Source: Iodobacter fluviatilis
GTDB lineage: Bacteria > Pseudomonadota > Gammaproteobacteria > Burkholderiales > Chitinibacteraceae
Assembly (NCBI RefSeq): GCF_900451195.1
Contig: NZ_UGHR01000001.1
Coordinates: 3,038,001 to 3,102,000, forward strand
Direction: 5' to 3'
DNA length: 64,000 nucleotides
Made by a program: the position numbers and the translations under genes. Below are positions 31,621-41,300 of the stretch, one piece after another. The notes beneath the pieces are model-generated. The model ran no database searches and was not told where the DNA came from. It worked only from the letters and a program-made list of their open reading frames with translations. The stretch's first letter is position 1, and each line of letters begins with the position of its first letter.

Positions 31621-31905
31621 ATGAAAATCGATCAAAACAAGCCTCTGAATACGACGCCCAGCCGCAGCAGCGAGCGTACAACGAGCACACCCGCCACAAG
31701 TACGGAGCGTTCTAAAACAGACAGCGTAACGATTAATCCACTGGCAGCTAAGCTGAATCAGATCGAGCAGAACTCAAAGCCTGCTTTTGATACTGAACGT
31801 GTTGAATCCCTCAAAAAAGCCATCAGCGAAGGGCGGTTCACCGTGCGTACAGAGGCCATCGCTGGCAAAATCATTCAAAGCGCTCAAGAACTTCTAGGCA
31901 AGTGA
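31621..31905 (+). CDS. flgM: Anti-sigma-28 factor FlgM
   Basis: The product is 94 residues. The N-terminal half is polar and Ser/Thr-rich (KPLNTTPSRSSERTTSTPA), as expected for the unstructured export part. The C-terminal sigma-28-binding half is conserved: TDSVTINPLAAKLNQIE, DTERVESLKKAISEGRFTV, AEAIAGKII-type helix. It holds FliA until the flagellar hook is complete. GAAGGA lies upstream. flgN follows after one base. Confidence 0.9.
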   Translation: MKIDQNKPLNTTPSRSSERTTSTPATSTERSKTDSVTINPLAAKLNQIEQNSKPAFDTERVESLKKAISEGRFTVRTEAIAGKIIQSAQELLGK

Positions 31906-31906
31906 A

Positions 31907-32371
31907 ATGACCATAGACTCGCCTTTGAACACACTGCTGACTGAAGCCATCAGCAGCATGCAAATATTATTAGACTTACTTCAAAAAGAGCAAAGTCATT
32001 TAATTGCCAATGAACTGGACCCACTGCTGGTGCTCACCACAGAGAAACAGGCTTCAGCCATCAATGCTGAGCAAGCAGGGCAAGCACTCAGCCTGTTTTT
32101 TAGCGCCCAGGGTATTGATCCACAGCATGATGCCAATACATGGATCACAGAGCAGCACCCTAATGCGCTAAGCCAGTGGCAAACACTTTTAGAAATCACC
32201 CGTCAGGCATCCGCATTTAACAGCAGTAATGGCAAATTAATTGAAACTCGCCAGCAGCTGATCAATGGCTTTATGCAGCAAATTTTAGACGCCAGCCACA
32301 GCCGTCCGCTTTATGCTCCTGATGGCAAGCTTACCTCGCTTCCGCAAGGCCAAAGGCGCGATTTAGCTTAA
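31907..32371 (+). CDS. flgN: Flagellar export chaperone FlgN
   Basis: The product is 154 residues, mostly helical, with the FlgN pattern: LTEAISSMQILLDLLQKEQSHL and a Leu/Gln-rich C-terminal helix (KLIETRQQLINGFMQQILD). It escorts the hook-filament junction proteins FlgK and FlgL to the export gate. It starts one base after flgM, so they are co-translated. It converges on and overlaps by 4 bases the NlpC/P60 gene. Confidence 0.85.
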   Translation: MTIDSPLNTLLTEAISSMQILLDLLQKEQSHLIANELDPLLVLTTEKQASAINAEQAGQALSLFFSAQGIDPQHDANTWITEQHPNALSQWQTLLEITRQASAFNSSNGKLIETRQQLINGFMQQILDASHSRPLYAPDGKLTSLPQGQRRDLA

Positions 32372-32868
32372 GGGTTGAGGGCCAACAGGCTGCGCCCGCC
32401 TTCAAACCGTTGTGCAAAATACGGGGTAGATAGCGATTCAACCCTTATTTTTCCTTTAGATGACGGCGCATGAATGAAACGCCCGTCCCCCAAGTAAATT
32501 CCCATGTGCGAAAACGAACGCCCTAGTGTATTAAAAAACACAAGGTCTCCTGCCTGCAACTGATCACTTGCAACAGGCCGGGCTAGGCTGGCAATTTGTG
32601 CCGCATTATGCGGCAGCACCGCACCTACAGCATTTTTGTACACAAAGCTCACCATGCCACTGCAATCCAGCCCCGCTTCAGGATTATTGCCCCCAAACTG
32701 ATAACTGACATCCAGTAGGCCCAGCGCATACATGACAATCTCGCGCCCCGCCCCTGCTGCCTGAATATTACTCAAGGATTTAGATGCAGGTGAAGACACT
32801 TTGGTGCGGGTGGGCGTGGAGCTGCACGCGCTTAATACCAAAATACTCAGCAAAATAATCTTTCTCAA
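32368..32868 (-). CDS. NlpC/P60 (C40) peptidoglycan endopeptidase lipoprotein
   Basis: The product is 166 residues with a lipobox (LVLSAC at 10-15). The C40 triad is visible: Cys in GLDCSGMVSFVY, His in FSHMGIYLGDGRF and a second His in FIHAPSSKGKI. A QLQAGDLVFFNT segment also fits. It hydrolyses bonds in the peptide stems of peptidoglycan at the outer membrane side. Similar to the Spr/MepS type. Single gene, convergent with flgN. Confidence 0.9.
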   Translation of the reverse strand: MRKIILLSILVLSACSSTPTRTKVSSPASKSLSNIQAAGAGREIVMYALGLLDVSYQFGGNNPEAGLDCSGMVSFVYKNAVGAVLPHNAAQIASLARPVASDQLQAGDLVFFNTLGRSFSHMGIYLGDGRFIHAPSSKGKIRVESLSTPYFAQRFEGGRSLLALNP

Positions 32869-32888
32869 TCTGAATCCTTTAATAAAGC

Positions 32889-33410
32889 TCAGCCATCCAC
32901 TGGGTTTTCTGGCGTAGGCAAAATCAATTGATAAAAAGCTAAATCCAGCCAGCGGCCAAATTTAAATCCTGATTGTTTAATCGTGCCTGCATGGCTAAAA
33001 CCAAGCTGCTGGTGCAGCGCAATGCTCGCGGTGTTTTCAGCATCGATTCCACCAATTAAGGTGTGATATCCCTGCTCCTGCGCTTTTTCAATAATAAGCA
33101 GTAATAATTTTTTACCCAAACCCTGGCCTCGATAATCAGGGTGGATATAAATTGAATGTTCAATGGCATATTTAAAAGCCGGACGCACTCTGAATGCACC
33201 GTAGCTGGCAAAGCCCAACAAAACACCTGCGTCATTTTCAAAGCCCAGCACTGGCAATTGTCTGGCTTCTTTATCAGCAAACCAATCCACCATACTGGCT
33301 AATGGCCTTGGGGTGTAATCATAAAGCGCCGTTGAGTTTTCAATCGCCTCATTGAATATATAGAGAATTTGCTCTGCGTGCCGTGCATAAGTACAAGAAA
33401 CAATCCGCAT
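32889..33410 (-). CDS. GNAT N-acetyltransferase (phosphinothricin acetyltransferase-like)
   Basis: The product is 173 residues. Acetyl-CoA loop: YIHPDYRGQGLGKKLLLLII. N-terminal AEQILYIFNEAIENSTALYDY and C-terminal HQQLGFSHAGTIKQSGFKFGRWLDLAFYQ (in two stretches) match the PAT/Bar-type subfamily that acetylates amino-acid-like substrates. The real substrate cannot be told. It lies 20 bases upstream of the NlpC/P60 gene, possibly one operon. Confidence 0.87.
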   Translation of the reverse strand: MRIVSCTYARHAEQILYIFNEAIENSTALYDYTPRPLASMVDWFADKEARQLPVLGFENDAGVLLGFASYGAFRVRPAFKYAIEHSIYIHPDYRGQGLGKKLLLLIIEKAQEQGYHTLIGGIDAENTASIALHQQLGFSHAGTIKQSGFKFGRWLDLAFYQLILPTPENPVDG

Positions 33411-33440
33411 TATTTACTCTTAGCTTGTTTAATTTAATTA

Positions 33441-33476
33441 AAAAAAAACACCAAAGGAAAACCTCCGGTGTTTTTT
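33441..33476 (-). terminator. Intrinsic terminator of nagB
   Basis: On the minus strand AAAACACC/GGTGTTTT forms an 8-bp stem with a 14-base loop and a long T run. It lies 38 bases after the nagB stop. Confidence 0.8.
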
Positions 33477-33513
33477 GCAAAAACAGCCTTCTGCAAGAGA
33501 AGGCAGCAATCTG

Positions 33514-34248
33514 TTAAGAGTGCGAACGCTTGTAATCTACATCGCAATCGGTCAGTACAATCACACGAGGATGTGTCTGCAAGAAAGAAGCTGGCACTTG
33601 AGTGGTAATTGGGCCATTTAAAGTGCGATCAAGGATTTCAGCTTTTTCTGCGCCTTTAACCACCAGCAGAATTGATTTTGCATGCAAAATAGAACCCATG
33701 CCCATGGTTAATGCATGCGTTGGCACTTCATCAATGCTGTTAAAAAAGCGTTTATTGGCTTCGCGTGTTTCTGGCTTTAAAGTCACTTTATGTGTAAAGC
33801 GCGATAAGGCCTCATCAGGCTCATTAAAGCCAATATGGCCATTATGCCCGATACCTAAAATTTGCATATCGACAAGGCCTTTCTGATAAATCAGCTCATC
33901 ATAACGACGACCTTCTTCATCTAAATCTTCAGCATTGCCATTTGGCACATAGGTATTTTCGGTGCGAATATCGATATGATTAAACAAGTGGCTATTCATA
34001 AAGCTGCGATACGATTCCGGGTGAGTAACTGGCAAGCCAGCGTATTCATCCAGATTAAATGTTGTTACTTCTTTAAAGCTCACCAGCCCCTGCTGATACG
34101 TCTTTACTATTTCCTGGTAAATGCCAACAGGGGTGCTACCTGTTGCCATACCGAGGATTGCATTAGGCTTGGTGCGAACAATAGATAGTAATAAATCAGC
34201 ACCTACGCGATTCAGTTCATTTTGATCTTTGAATTTATGTAAAATCAT
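33514..34248 (-). CDS. nagB: Glucosamine-6-phosphate deaminase
   Basis: The product is 244 residues, slightly shorter than the E. coli enzyme (266), and of the hexosamine-deaminase family. Visible motifs: GMATGSTPVGIYQEIV (phosphate loop), FNLDEYAGL (catalytic Asp), GIGHNGHIGFNEP (His/Glu region) and HALTMGMGSILHAKSILLVV. It converts glucosamine-6-phosphate to fructose-6-phosphate and ammonia, in amino-sugar or chitin use. The short form resembles Gram-positive NagB. Single gene with its own terminator. Confidence 0.93.
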   Translation of the reverse strand: MILHKFKDQNELNRVGADLLLSIVRTKPNAILGMATGSTPVGIYQEIVKTYQQGLVSFKEVTTFNLDEYAGLPVTHPESYRSFMNSHLFNHIDIRTENTYVPNGNAEDLDEEGRRYDELIYQKGLVDMQILGIGHNGHIGFNEPDEALSRFTHKVTLKPETREANKRFFNSIDEVPTHALTMGMGSILHAKSILLVVKGAEKAEILDRTLNGPITTQVPASFLQTHPRVIVLTDCDVDYKRSHS

Positions 34249-34341
34249 GATTGTGTGAATTCCGAAATAAGTAAAACAACCTAGATACTATACGTCAACT
34301 GAATAAGATTTGTTGATGCAAACCACATCCCGCACAAAAAA

Positions 34342-34980
34342 TCAGGAAAATAACCAAGGTTGTCCGATTTTTCGCTGCGCTTCAAAAGCTTTAATCTCTT
34401 CTGCGTGATGCAAAGTCAAACCAATTTCATCTAAACCATTTTGCAGGCAATGCTTGCGATGGCCTGTAATGTCAAAACCAAACACTTGGCCTGAAGGCGT
34501 TGTGACTGTTTGAGCCAGCAAATCTACATTCAGGCGATAACCTTCTGCAGCCACGCTTTCTGTAAACAACTGTTCAACAATGGCGCTATCCAAAACAATC
34601 GGTAGCAGCCCATTTTTATAACAATTATTAAAAAAGATATCGGCAAAGCTGGGAGCAATCACCACACGAAAGCCATAATCTTCAATTGCCCACGGCGCAT
34701 GCTCGCGGCTGGAGCCGCAGCCAAAGTTGTCTCTGGCCAGTAAGACTTCCGCCCCCTGATAACGCGGGTAGTTCAGCACAAAATCTGGATTAGACTTGCG
34801 CTGGCTGTTGTCCATACCCGGCTCGCCATGATCCAGATAACGCCATTCATCAAACAAATTCGGGCCAAAGCCAGAGCGCTTAATCGACTTTAAAAACTGC
34901 TTGGGGATAATGGCATCGGTATCCACATTAGCGCGATCCAATGGGCACACCAAGCCATTTAATTGAGTGAATGCTTTCAT
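34342..34980 (-). CDS. leuD: 3-isopropylmalate dehydratase small subunit
   Basis: The product is 212 residues, the normal bacterial length. Family motifs: [23 protein letters not shown] near the start (in two stretches), [15 protein letters not shown] and [17 protein letters not shown]. With LeuC it isomerises 2-isopropylmalate to 3-isopropylmalate in leucine biosynthesis. Its ATG overlaps the stop of an entericidin-like gene (ATGA), so it is translationally coupled. Confidence 0.95.
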   Translation of the reverse strand: MKAFTQLNGLVCPLDRANVDTDAIIPKQFLKSIKRSGFGPNLFDEWRYLDHGEPGMDNSQRKSNPDFVLNYPRYQGAEVLLARDNFGCGSSREHAPWAIEDYGFRVVIAPSFADIFFNNCYKNGLLPIVLDSAIVEQLFTESVAAEGYRLNVDLLAQTVTTPSGQVFGFDITGHRKHCLQNGLDEIGLTLHHAEEIKAFEAQRKIGQPWLFS

Positions 34981-35105
34981 TTATTGGCCGCCTTTTCGAT
35001 GGCTTCGCCACCTTTTTTAATATCTTTGCCCATGCCAGACACCGTATTACAGGCCGTAAGCCCCAGCATCAGAAACATCAGCGTCAGCGTTGCAATTTTT
35101 TTCAT
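34977..35105 (-). CDS. ecn: Entericidin-family small lipoprotein between leuC and leuD
   Basis: The product is 42 residues: [20 protein letters not shown], then [20 protein letters not shown] and NK. The lipobox LTAC and the amphipathic [14 protein letters not shown] helix are the entericidin A/B signature. A GGAGA ribosome site precedes it. It sits between leuC and leuD and overlaps the leuD start by 4 bases. Entericidins are stress-linked envelope lipoproteins with lytic or antidote activity; the role in a leucine operon is unknown. Confidence 0.92.
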   Translation of the reverse strand: MKKIATLTLMFLMLGLTACNTVSGMGKDIKKGGEAIEKAANK

Positions 35106-35115
35106 CCCGATCTCC

Positions 35116-36522
35116 TTAAGCGAACTGGCGCACATCAACAAAGTGGCCTGCAATCGCCGCAGCCGCAGCCATTTCTGGGCTTAATAAATGCGTGCGTCCG
35201 CCCTGGCCCTGACGGCCTTCAAAATTACGATTACTGGTAGAAGCACAGCGCTCGCCCGGCTCTAAGCGATCCGCATTCATCGCAAGGCACATGGAGCAAC
35301 CCGGCTCGCGCCATTCAAAACCTGCCGCAATAAAAATTTTATCCAGGCCTTCGGCCTCAGCCTGCGCTTTGACAAGACCAGAACCCGGCACCACCAGCAC
35401 CAGTTTCACATTAGCCGCCTTGGTTTTACCCTTGGCAATGCCTGCCGCAGCGCGCAAATCTTCAATGCGGGAGTTAGTACAGGAGCCGATAAACACTTTA
35501 TCAATCTGAATATCTGTCAGCGGTGTTTTGGCGGTCAGCCCCATATACTGCAGCGCACGTTCATAACTGCCACGTTTGACCAGATCCGGTTCTGCAGCAG
35601 GATCTGGCACCGCGCCAGAGATACCCAAAACTTGTTCAGGCGATGTGCCCCAAGTCAGCTGCGGCTCAATCTCTGCTGCATCCAGTGTAACCAGTGCATC
35701 AAATACCGCGCCTTCATCAGAGACCAGTGTTTTCCAGTGCGCGACCGCAGCATCCCATTGAGCTGCATTGGGTGAAAAAGGCCGGCCTTTCAGGTAATCA
35801 ATGGTTTTTTCATCAACGGCCACCATGCCTGCACGGGCACCTGCCTCAATCGCCATATTACACAACGTCATCCGCCCTTCGATAGAAAGCGAGCGAATCG
35901 CCTCGCCGCCAAATTCAATCGCATAGCCCGTGCCACCCGCCGTGCCTACTTTGCCAATAATGGCCAGCGCCACATCTTTTGCCGTTACACCCCGGCCCAA
36001 CACGCCATCCACGCGAATCAGCATGGCTTTCGATTTTTTGGCAACCAGTGTTTGCGTGGCCATCACATGCTCAACTTCAGAGGTGCCTATGCCGTGCGCA
36101 AGCGCAGCAAATGCACCATGCGTGGAAGTGTGACTGTCACCACAGACCACCGTCATTCCCGGCAAGGTTGCGCCGTTTTCTGGGCCAACCACGTGCACAA
36201 TCCCTTGCTTCTGATCTTTAAAGGGATAATAAGCCAGCGCGCCAAATTCTTTGATATTGGCATCCAGTGTTTCTACCTGCAGCCGTGAGATCGGGTCTTG
36301 AATACCCTTATCCCAATGATCAGTTGGCGTATTATGATCAGCAGTCGAAACAATCGAAGACTTGCGCCATAGCATTCTGCCCGCTAACTTCAAGCCTTCA
36401 AAGGCTTGCGGGCTGGTGACTTCATGCACCAAGTGACGATCAATATAAATAAGGCAAGTGCCATCGTCTTCAGTACGAATAACGTGGGAATGCCAAAGTT
36501 TGTCATAAAGTGTCTGAGCCAT
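35116..36522 (-). CDS. leuC: 3-isopropylmalate dehydratase large subunit
   Basis: The product is 468 residues. Aconitase-fold features include the iron-sulfur cysteines in [14 protein letters not shown] and [36 protein letters not shown] and the C-terminal [21 protein letters not shown]. It is the catalytic 4Fe-4S subunit of the leucine-pathway isomerase. It is the first gene of leuC-ecn-leuD and starts the operon divergently from the barnase-like gene. Confidence 0.96.
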   Translation of the reverse strand: MAQTLYDKLWHSHVIRTEDDGTCLIYIDRHLVHEVTSPQAFEGLKLAGRMLWRKSSIVSTADHNTPTDHWDKGIQDPISRLQVETLDANIKEFGALAYYPFKDQKQGIVHVVGPENGATLPGMTVVCGDSHTSTHGAFAALAHGIGTSEVEHVMATQTLVAKKSKAMLIRVDGVLGRGVTAKDVALAIIGKVGTAGGTGYAIEFGGEAIRSLSIEGRMTLCNMAIEAGARAGMVAVDEKTIDYLKGRPFSPNAAQWDAAVAHWKTLVSDEGAVFDALVTLDAAEIEPQLTWGTSPEQVLGISGAVPDPAAEPDLVKRGSYERALQYMGLTAKTPLTDIQIDKVFIGSCTNSRIEDLRAAAGIAKGKTKAANVKLVLVVPGSGLVKAQAEAEGLDKIFIAAGFEWREPGCSMCLAMNADRLEPGERCASTSNRNFEGRQGQGGRTHLLSPEMAAAAAIAGHFVDVRQFA

Positions 36523-36660
36523 GGCGATAGTCTAGAAAAGTCAGGACCTTCGAAACTAGCATAGAAGGCCTTTCGCCACAACCGTGTAAGCAAGACTTAT
36601 GCCGATGTAGTTTAAATAAAAAAATTACACCTCATCCATACCACAGGAAAGGAAACCTCT

Positions 36661-37092
36661 ATGCACAGACCACTTCTCGCCCTGATGCTGCTTGCCAGCG
36701 GCTGGGCACAGGCCGCATCTTGCCAGAGCGTAGCAGAAGGATTAAACCGTCAGCTGCGCCCAGGTACCAATACCAGCGAGCTGACAGAAATACTCAGCAG
36801 CCTAAATCAGCAAGGCCGCCTGCCCGCCAAATTTGTCACGAAACGCGAAGCACAGGCCGCAGGATGGCGTCCTGGCAGCAGCCTATGGCAAAGCCTGCCG
36901 GGCAAATCCATCGGTGGCGATCGTTTTGGCAACCGTGAAAACCGCCTGCCGCGCAGCCAGTATCAAGAAGCAGATTTAGACTACCAGGGCGGGAAACGCG
37001 GCGCAAAGCGCATTGTATTCAGCAAAAATGGCCCACGCTTTATTACAGTCGATCATTATCAAACCTTTACTGAGGTGACAGCATGTCAATAA
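36661..37092 (+). CDS. Secreted barnase-like guanyl-specific ribonuclease
   Basis: The product is 143 residues with a signal peptide (MHRPLLALMLLASGWAQAAS). The mature part matches barnase/binase: LPAKFVTKREAQAAGWRPG, SLWQSLPGKSIGGDRFGNRE (catalytic Glu region lies nearby), LPRSQYQEADLDYQGGKRGA, AKRIVFSKNGPRFITVDHYQTF with the catalytic Arg and His. It degrades RNA outside the cell. The stop overlaps a barstar-type inhibitor gene, needed to protect the cytoplasm. AGGAAAGG lies upstream. Confidence 0.9.
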   Translation: MHRPLLALMLLASGWAQAASCQSVAEGLNRQLRPGTNTSELTEILSSLNQQGRLPAKFVTKREAQAAGWRPGSSLWQSLPGKSIGGDRFGNRENRLPRSQYQEADLDYQGGKRGAKRIVFSKNGPRFITVDHYQTFTEVTACQ

Positions 37093-37364
37093 GCCAACGC
37101 GTTGTACTCCAGCATATTTACAAGCTCAATGATGCTTACCAGCAGCTGGCTGAGCAACTGGACTTTTCCAGCGATTTTATTAACAACCTAGATGCACTTT
37201 ACGATGAGCTGAGTGGCAATCTGGAAGGCCCGATCCAGATCACATGGGAAAACACGAGGGAAGCGCAAGCCGCGCTGGGAGAGGAAGACTACGCCGCCTT
37301 ACTTGCAGTATTCAACGATGCGATCGCAGACCGGGATGACTTAAGCCTTATCCTGAAACCATAG
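37083..37364 (+). CDS. Barstar-family ribonuclease inhibitor
   Basis: The product is 93 residues, close to barstar (89). Visible core: LNDAYQQLAEQLDFSSDFIN, NLDALYDELSGNLEGPIQIT and VFNDAIADRDDLSLIL, with acidic residues on the inhibitory helix. It binds the barnase-like enzyme in the cytoplasm. It overlaps the RNase gene by 10 bases, so immunity and enzyme are co-expressed. This is the usual order for secreted RNase plus inhibitor. Confidence 0.9.
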   Translation: MSISQRVVLQHIYKLNDAYQQLAEQLDFSSDFINNLDALYDELSGNLEGPIQITWENTREAQAALGEEDYAALLAVFNDAIADRDDLSLILKP

Positions 37365-37637
37365 GCACTGCTGACGTTTGATTTATTTCATTTGCAAAGC
37401 AACCGCGCGCACAATGAAGGACTGCACGGCGCTAAAGAACGCTCAAGGCACTCGTCCCACCACGCGTCTTTTAACTTGCGCAGCCGTAAATAAAGCATCA
37501 ACAGCCCCTGATGCATTGCAGCAAAACAAACTTGGATCATCGCCCGCTCTTTCCTATACTCAGGCTCTGGCAAAACAAGCTTAAAAGCGCTGCCAGAGCC
37601 ATGAGTTATTTTCTGCTGCAGAAACCGGGGAGGTCCT

Positions 37638-38357
37638 ATGGATTTTGAATATCAAAATTATCCAAAAAAAATAAATATAGGCTGTGGTTATGATTTAAAA
37701 AGGGGTTATCTGAATATTGATTTAAATGAATATCACCAGCCCGATTTAGTCGCCGACTGTACCCAGCTCAAATGCCTACCTTCTGCCTATTACGAATATA
37801 TTCTGGCCAACGATATACTCGAACACATCCCTAGATTAAAAACCAGCACCACATTAAGGGAATGGAACCGCCTGCTTGCCCATGGCGGCATACTTGAATT
37901 GCAAATTCCTGATGTCATTGGCTTGTTAAATCTTTTAAAGAAACCAGAAAACCAAACACTGGCCAAACACGAAGAGCTTTTGCGCTGCCTATTTGGTACG
38001 CAATGCTATAACGGTGATTTCCATTTTATTGGCTTTACCGAAATCACCATTAAAAACGCCTTAAATGAAGCAGGCTTCACAATCAAAAGCCTGAATTCCG
38101 TGGATGACTGGCTGTTTAATGTAAAAGCCGTCAAAACAGGCAAGCCTCTGCACGATGGCCTGATTGATATTCAGGAAGATGATGATTTTTTATTTGCCGC
38201 CTTTATGCACTTACTCAAACGCAAACCAGACAGTGGCGGGTTTGATCATTACAAAGCGCAATTAAGCAAAGGCATGGAAAGAGAAGCCATTGTAGAAAAC
38301 ATCAAGGGCAGTCAGGAATATATTCAATTAAATAAAACAACTCAGACTCAGATATAA
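37638..38357 (+). CDS. SAM-dependent methyltransferase fused to DUF4214
   Basis: The product is 239 residues. Residues 10-130 look like a class I methyltransferase: KINIGCGYDLKRGYLNIDL, ILANDILEHIP and a GGILELQIPDVIG strand. The C-terminal 70 residues (LFAAFMHLLKRKPDSGGFDH, YKAQLSKGMEREAIVENIKG) match DUF4214, a domain often found in surface-polysaccharide and S-layer-related proteins. The pairing suggests modification of a glycan or lipid at the envelope. GGAGG lies upstream. Single gene. Confidence 0.75.
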   Translation: MDFEYQNYPKKINIGCGYDLKRGYLNIDLNEYHQPDLVADCTQLKCLPSAYYEYILANDILEHIPRLKTSTTLREWNRLLAHGGILELQIPDVIGLLNLLKKPENQTLAKHEELLRCLFGTQCYNGDFHFIGFTEITIKNALNEAGFTIKSLNSVDDWLFNVKAVKTGKPLHDGLIDIQEDDDFLFAAFMHLLKRKPDSGGFDHYKAQLSKGMEREAIVENIKGSQEYIQLNKTTQTQI

Positions 38358-38380
38358 AAAAACGCCGCCCGAGGGCGGCG
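38356..38380. terminator. Bidirectional terminator between the methyltransferase gene and tamB
   Basis: CGCCGCCC and GGGCGGCG form a perfect 8-bp stem with a 2-base loop. The minus-strand side has a run of seven T, so it ends tamB transcription; it may also end the convergent methyltransferase transcript. Confidence 0.85.
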
Positions 38381-38389
38381 CTTTACGTC

Positions 38390-41300
38390 CTAATCAAAAG
38401 AGAACGTGTAATAAGCATCCCCGGTGGTTTCATCTGTTCCAATACGTGAAACCAAAGACCAGCCTTTAGTCAGCTGCCAAGTAAACTTCACCGCATCGCG
38501 CAAGCCATTCACGCTTTTTTCCAGTGATACCCGTACATTCTTACTTAACTGTTTGCCCACCGAAACCACCTGGGTAGAGCTGCCGTCTTTTTCTTTCTGG
38601 CTACTAAAACCCACATCATCAAGGCCAACCTTACCCAAAAGTCCTTCGCTAAAGCTCGAATTATCCCCTGAGGTGAGCAAGGCATTTGCCACTTGCAGCA
38701 TCAAAGCACTGTCTGATTTTTCCATGCTATCCGAGCCATGGCCAAACAAGAGCCAGCTGAGTTTTTCACTATCCGGAACACTGGGTTCGGAGTAGAGCAT
38801 CACCCGTGGCCGCAAGGCGGTACCTGTGACCTGCACACCCGCCTCTACCTGCTGGCCCCGGCGCATGGCCAGCACATCCAGCCCAGGATTATCAATCGGC
38901 CCCTGGAACGCCAGCACGCCGCGCTCAATATCCAGCTTTTGCCCGTATGCGCTGTAAGTGCTGCGGGCATTGCCTTCATTTTCTGCCACCTGCACCACAC
39001 CATGCGCAGTAGGCGGCTGATTAGCTTGTGCCCGCAAGCGCAGCAGACCGGCCAGCCTTGCATCTAGTCCATACCCGCGGAAGCGGAAGTTTTTGCCAAG
39101 ATCAATATCCATCTGCAAGGTCAGCTTGGGTCCCGCATCAGCCGGCGCTTTACTGCGGCCTTTAATCACCACATCATCCGACAGCTTTGGCACATCGTTA
39201 GACTGGAAACGGATATCCCCTTCATCTGCCTTCATCTGTCCACTTACACTCAGTGCCTTATCTTTCAGCATGATATTGCCTTGGCCGGACATCACCACCA
39301 GCATATCGGCCTTGCTGATCAACGTCAGCTTATTGGCCGTAACCTGGGCCGTGGCACTGGGGCTTGGGCCAGCCAGATCAAATGAGCCTTTCGCATCTAA
39401 AGTACCCTGCCCACCTTTAAACTGGAATTGCTGCAAATGAATTTGCTGCTTATCCAATGTCACCCTCACCTTCCCATCCTGCAAAGCCAGCCCCGTTGCT
39501 GCATCCCGCACCGACACCCCATCGCCGTAGATAAAACCGGTCCAATCGTTTTCTTTAGGTAGCCCTGCGTGCCGTACTTCAAAACGCCCGCTCCCGGCCA
39601 GCGTTAAATCCGGCCCAAGCAGCGGGCCAAACATTGAAAGCTTAGGCACATCCCCCTTGATAAATACATCAAGCGGGGCACGCTCTGCCAAACGCCAATT
39701 CACCGCATCCAGCAGCGCAGTACCATTCGCCTGCATCTGACCAAAACGGCCCGAGCTTAAATGACCGTTGAAATTCAGTGCCGATTGTTTCGCCAGCACC
39801 TGCAGCCTAAAGTCTTGCAAATCAAACTTCTGTGGTGCTGTGTTTTGCGTGACATACTTTAAATCGCCCGATTGCCGGTGGATTTCCAGCTGGCCATCTA
39901 AGCTGCCCGCAGATTTAAGCGCCCAGCGCCCGCCCAGCATCAGATTGCCACTGACTTCTTTTTGCCCCAGCAGCGTCAGCCATTGCCCAACCGACACCTG
40001 CTCCAGCTCACCTGCGGTATCCAGATTGCCATCCTGCCAGTTTAGTTTTTCGATATGCACCCGCGTCTCGCCCATCAAAAGACGTGCATCGCCAAGCCGC
40101 ACCAGATTAGCACCGGCCTCCAGCGACAATGGCGCAGCCAAGTTCAGAGCCAGCGGCTGATTCACTTGCAGGCCCTGCACGCTGCCGCGCCAGACCCACT
40201 GATCACTTAAGCCTCCCTCAAAGCGGGAGCTGACATCGATCAGACGCTCATCCTGCTGGCCTTTTAACTGCAAGCTGGCGCTGTGTTTTTCCCGGCTGCC
40301 ATCCGCTTTAAAGTTAAGCGCCTGAACTTGCACACCTGCCGCTTTTGCATCCGAGATATCGGCACGAATATGCATGGGCCCTTTTAAATCAGACTGCAAC
40401 TGAGCCTCCAGCACCGCTTGATTTACCGAGACACCAAAGGGCGTTTGTAAGCCTGCAACTGCCAACTGGGTGGCAATTTGCGGGCTGAGCATGGCACCTT
40501 TTAACTGCGCATCCCCGCTGATTTTGCCGCTAAAACCCGGGCCAAATTGTTGTAACTGCGGCAGGCTGATTTTCAGTTTTAGCACATCACTGGCAAGGCC
40601 AAGCGCACCCTCTGCATCGATGCGATTTGCACCTAATGCCAGCCATAAATTTGCATTCGAAACACGGGTTTCTTCTACATTCAGCTGGCCTTTACCACTG
40701 AGCACTTCGCCATTAAAACGGCTGTCACTCAAGCTGTAATCTACACTGGCTTTTAAAGCAGGCTGCAAAGCACCGGCTAGTTTAAATTGCCCTGTCAGTG
40801 ATCCTTTCGGGCTGGCTACAAATTCAGCAGGATTAAGACCCGCAAATTCACCCGACAATTTAAAGTCATTTTTTGCTACGCCTTTTGCATCAAGCAAACC
40901 CAACTCACCCTGCAGGGCCACGCTGCTATTTGCCCTAGATAAGCGCGCCTCACGCAAAACAATCCGCCGCTCATGCTTGGGATTTAACCAGCCCATATCC
41001 AGATCTAGCGCTACATTACGCTGTGCATCGGCCAAATTAGCCTGCACATCGGGTGCCAGCCACGGGCCTTTTAACTCAATCGTGCCACCCAGTGATGCTG
41101 GAGGCTGACGCGTAAAGAGCTTAGCCGGATCAATTTTGGCCAGATCCAGCTGTAATTTCAGCTGACCTTTATCTAATTGTCCCGCACCTTTGATTTGCCC
41201 TTGCCCCAGCAAATCCAGCGACATAGATTTAAGCGTAACCGTTTCTTTTAAATACCCCAGCTTGCTACTGATCTGCGTAAATGGCAGCCCGCCCTGATCG

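Noticed and set aside
37378..37584. Short ORFs on both strands after the barstar gene
   Set aside because: No ribosome sites and no protein-like pattern; the 273-base gap shows nothing else I can support.
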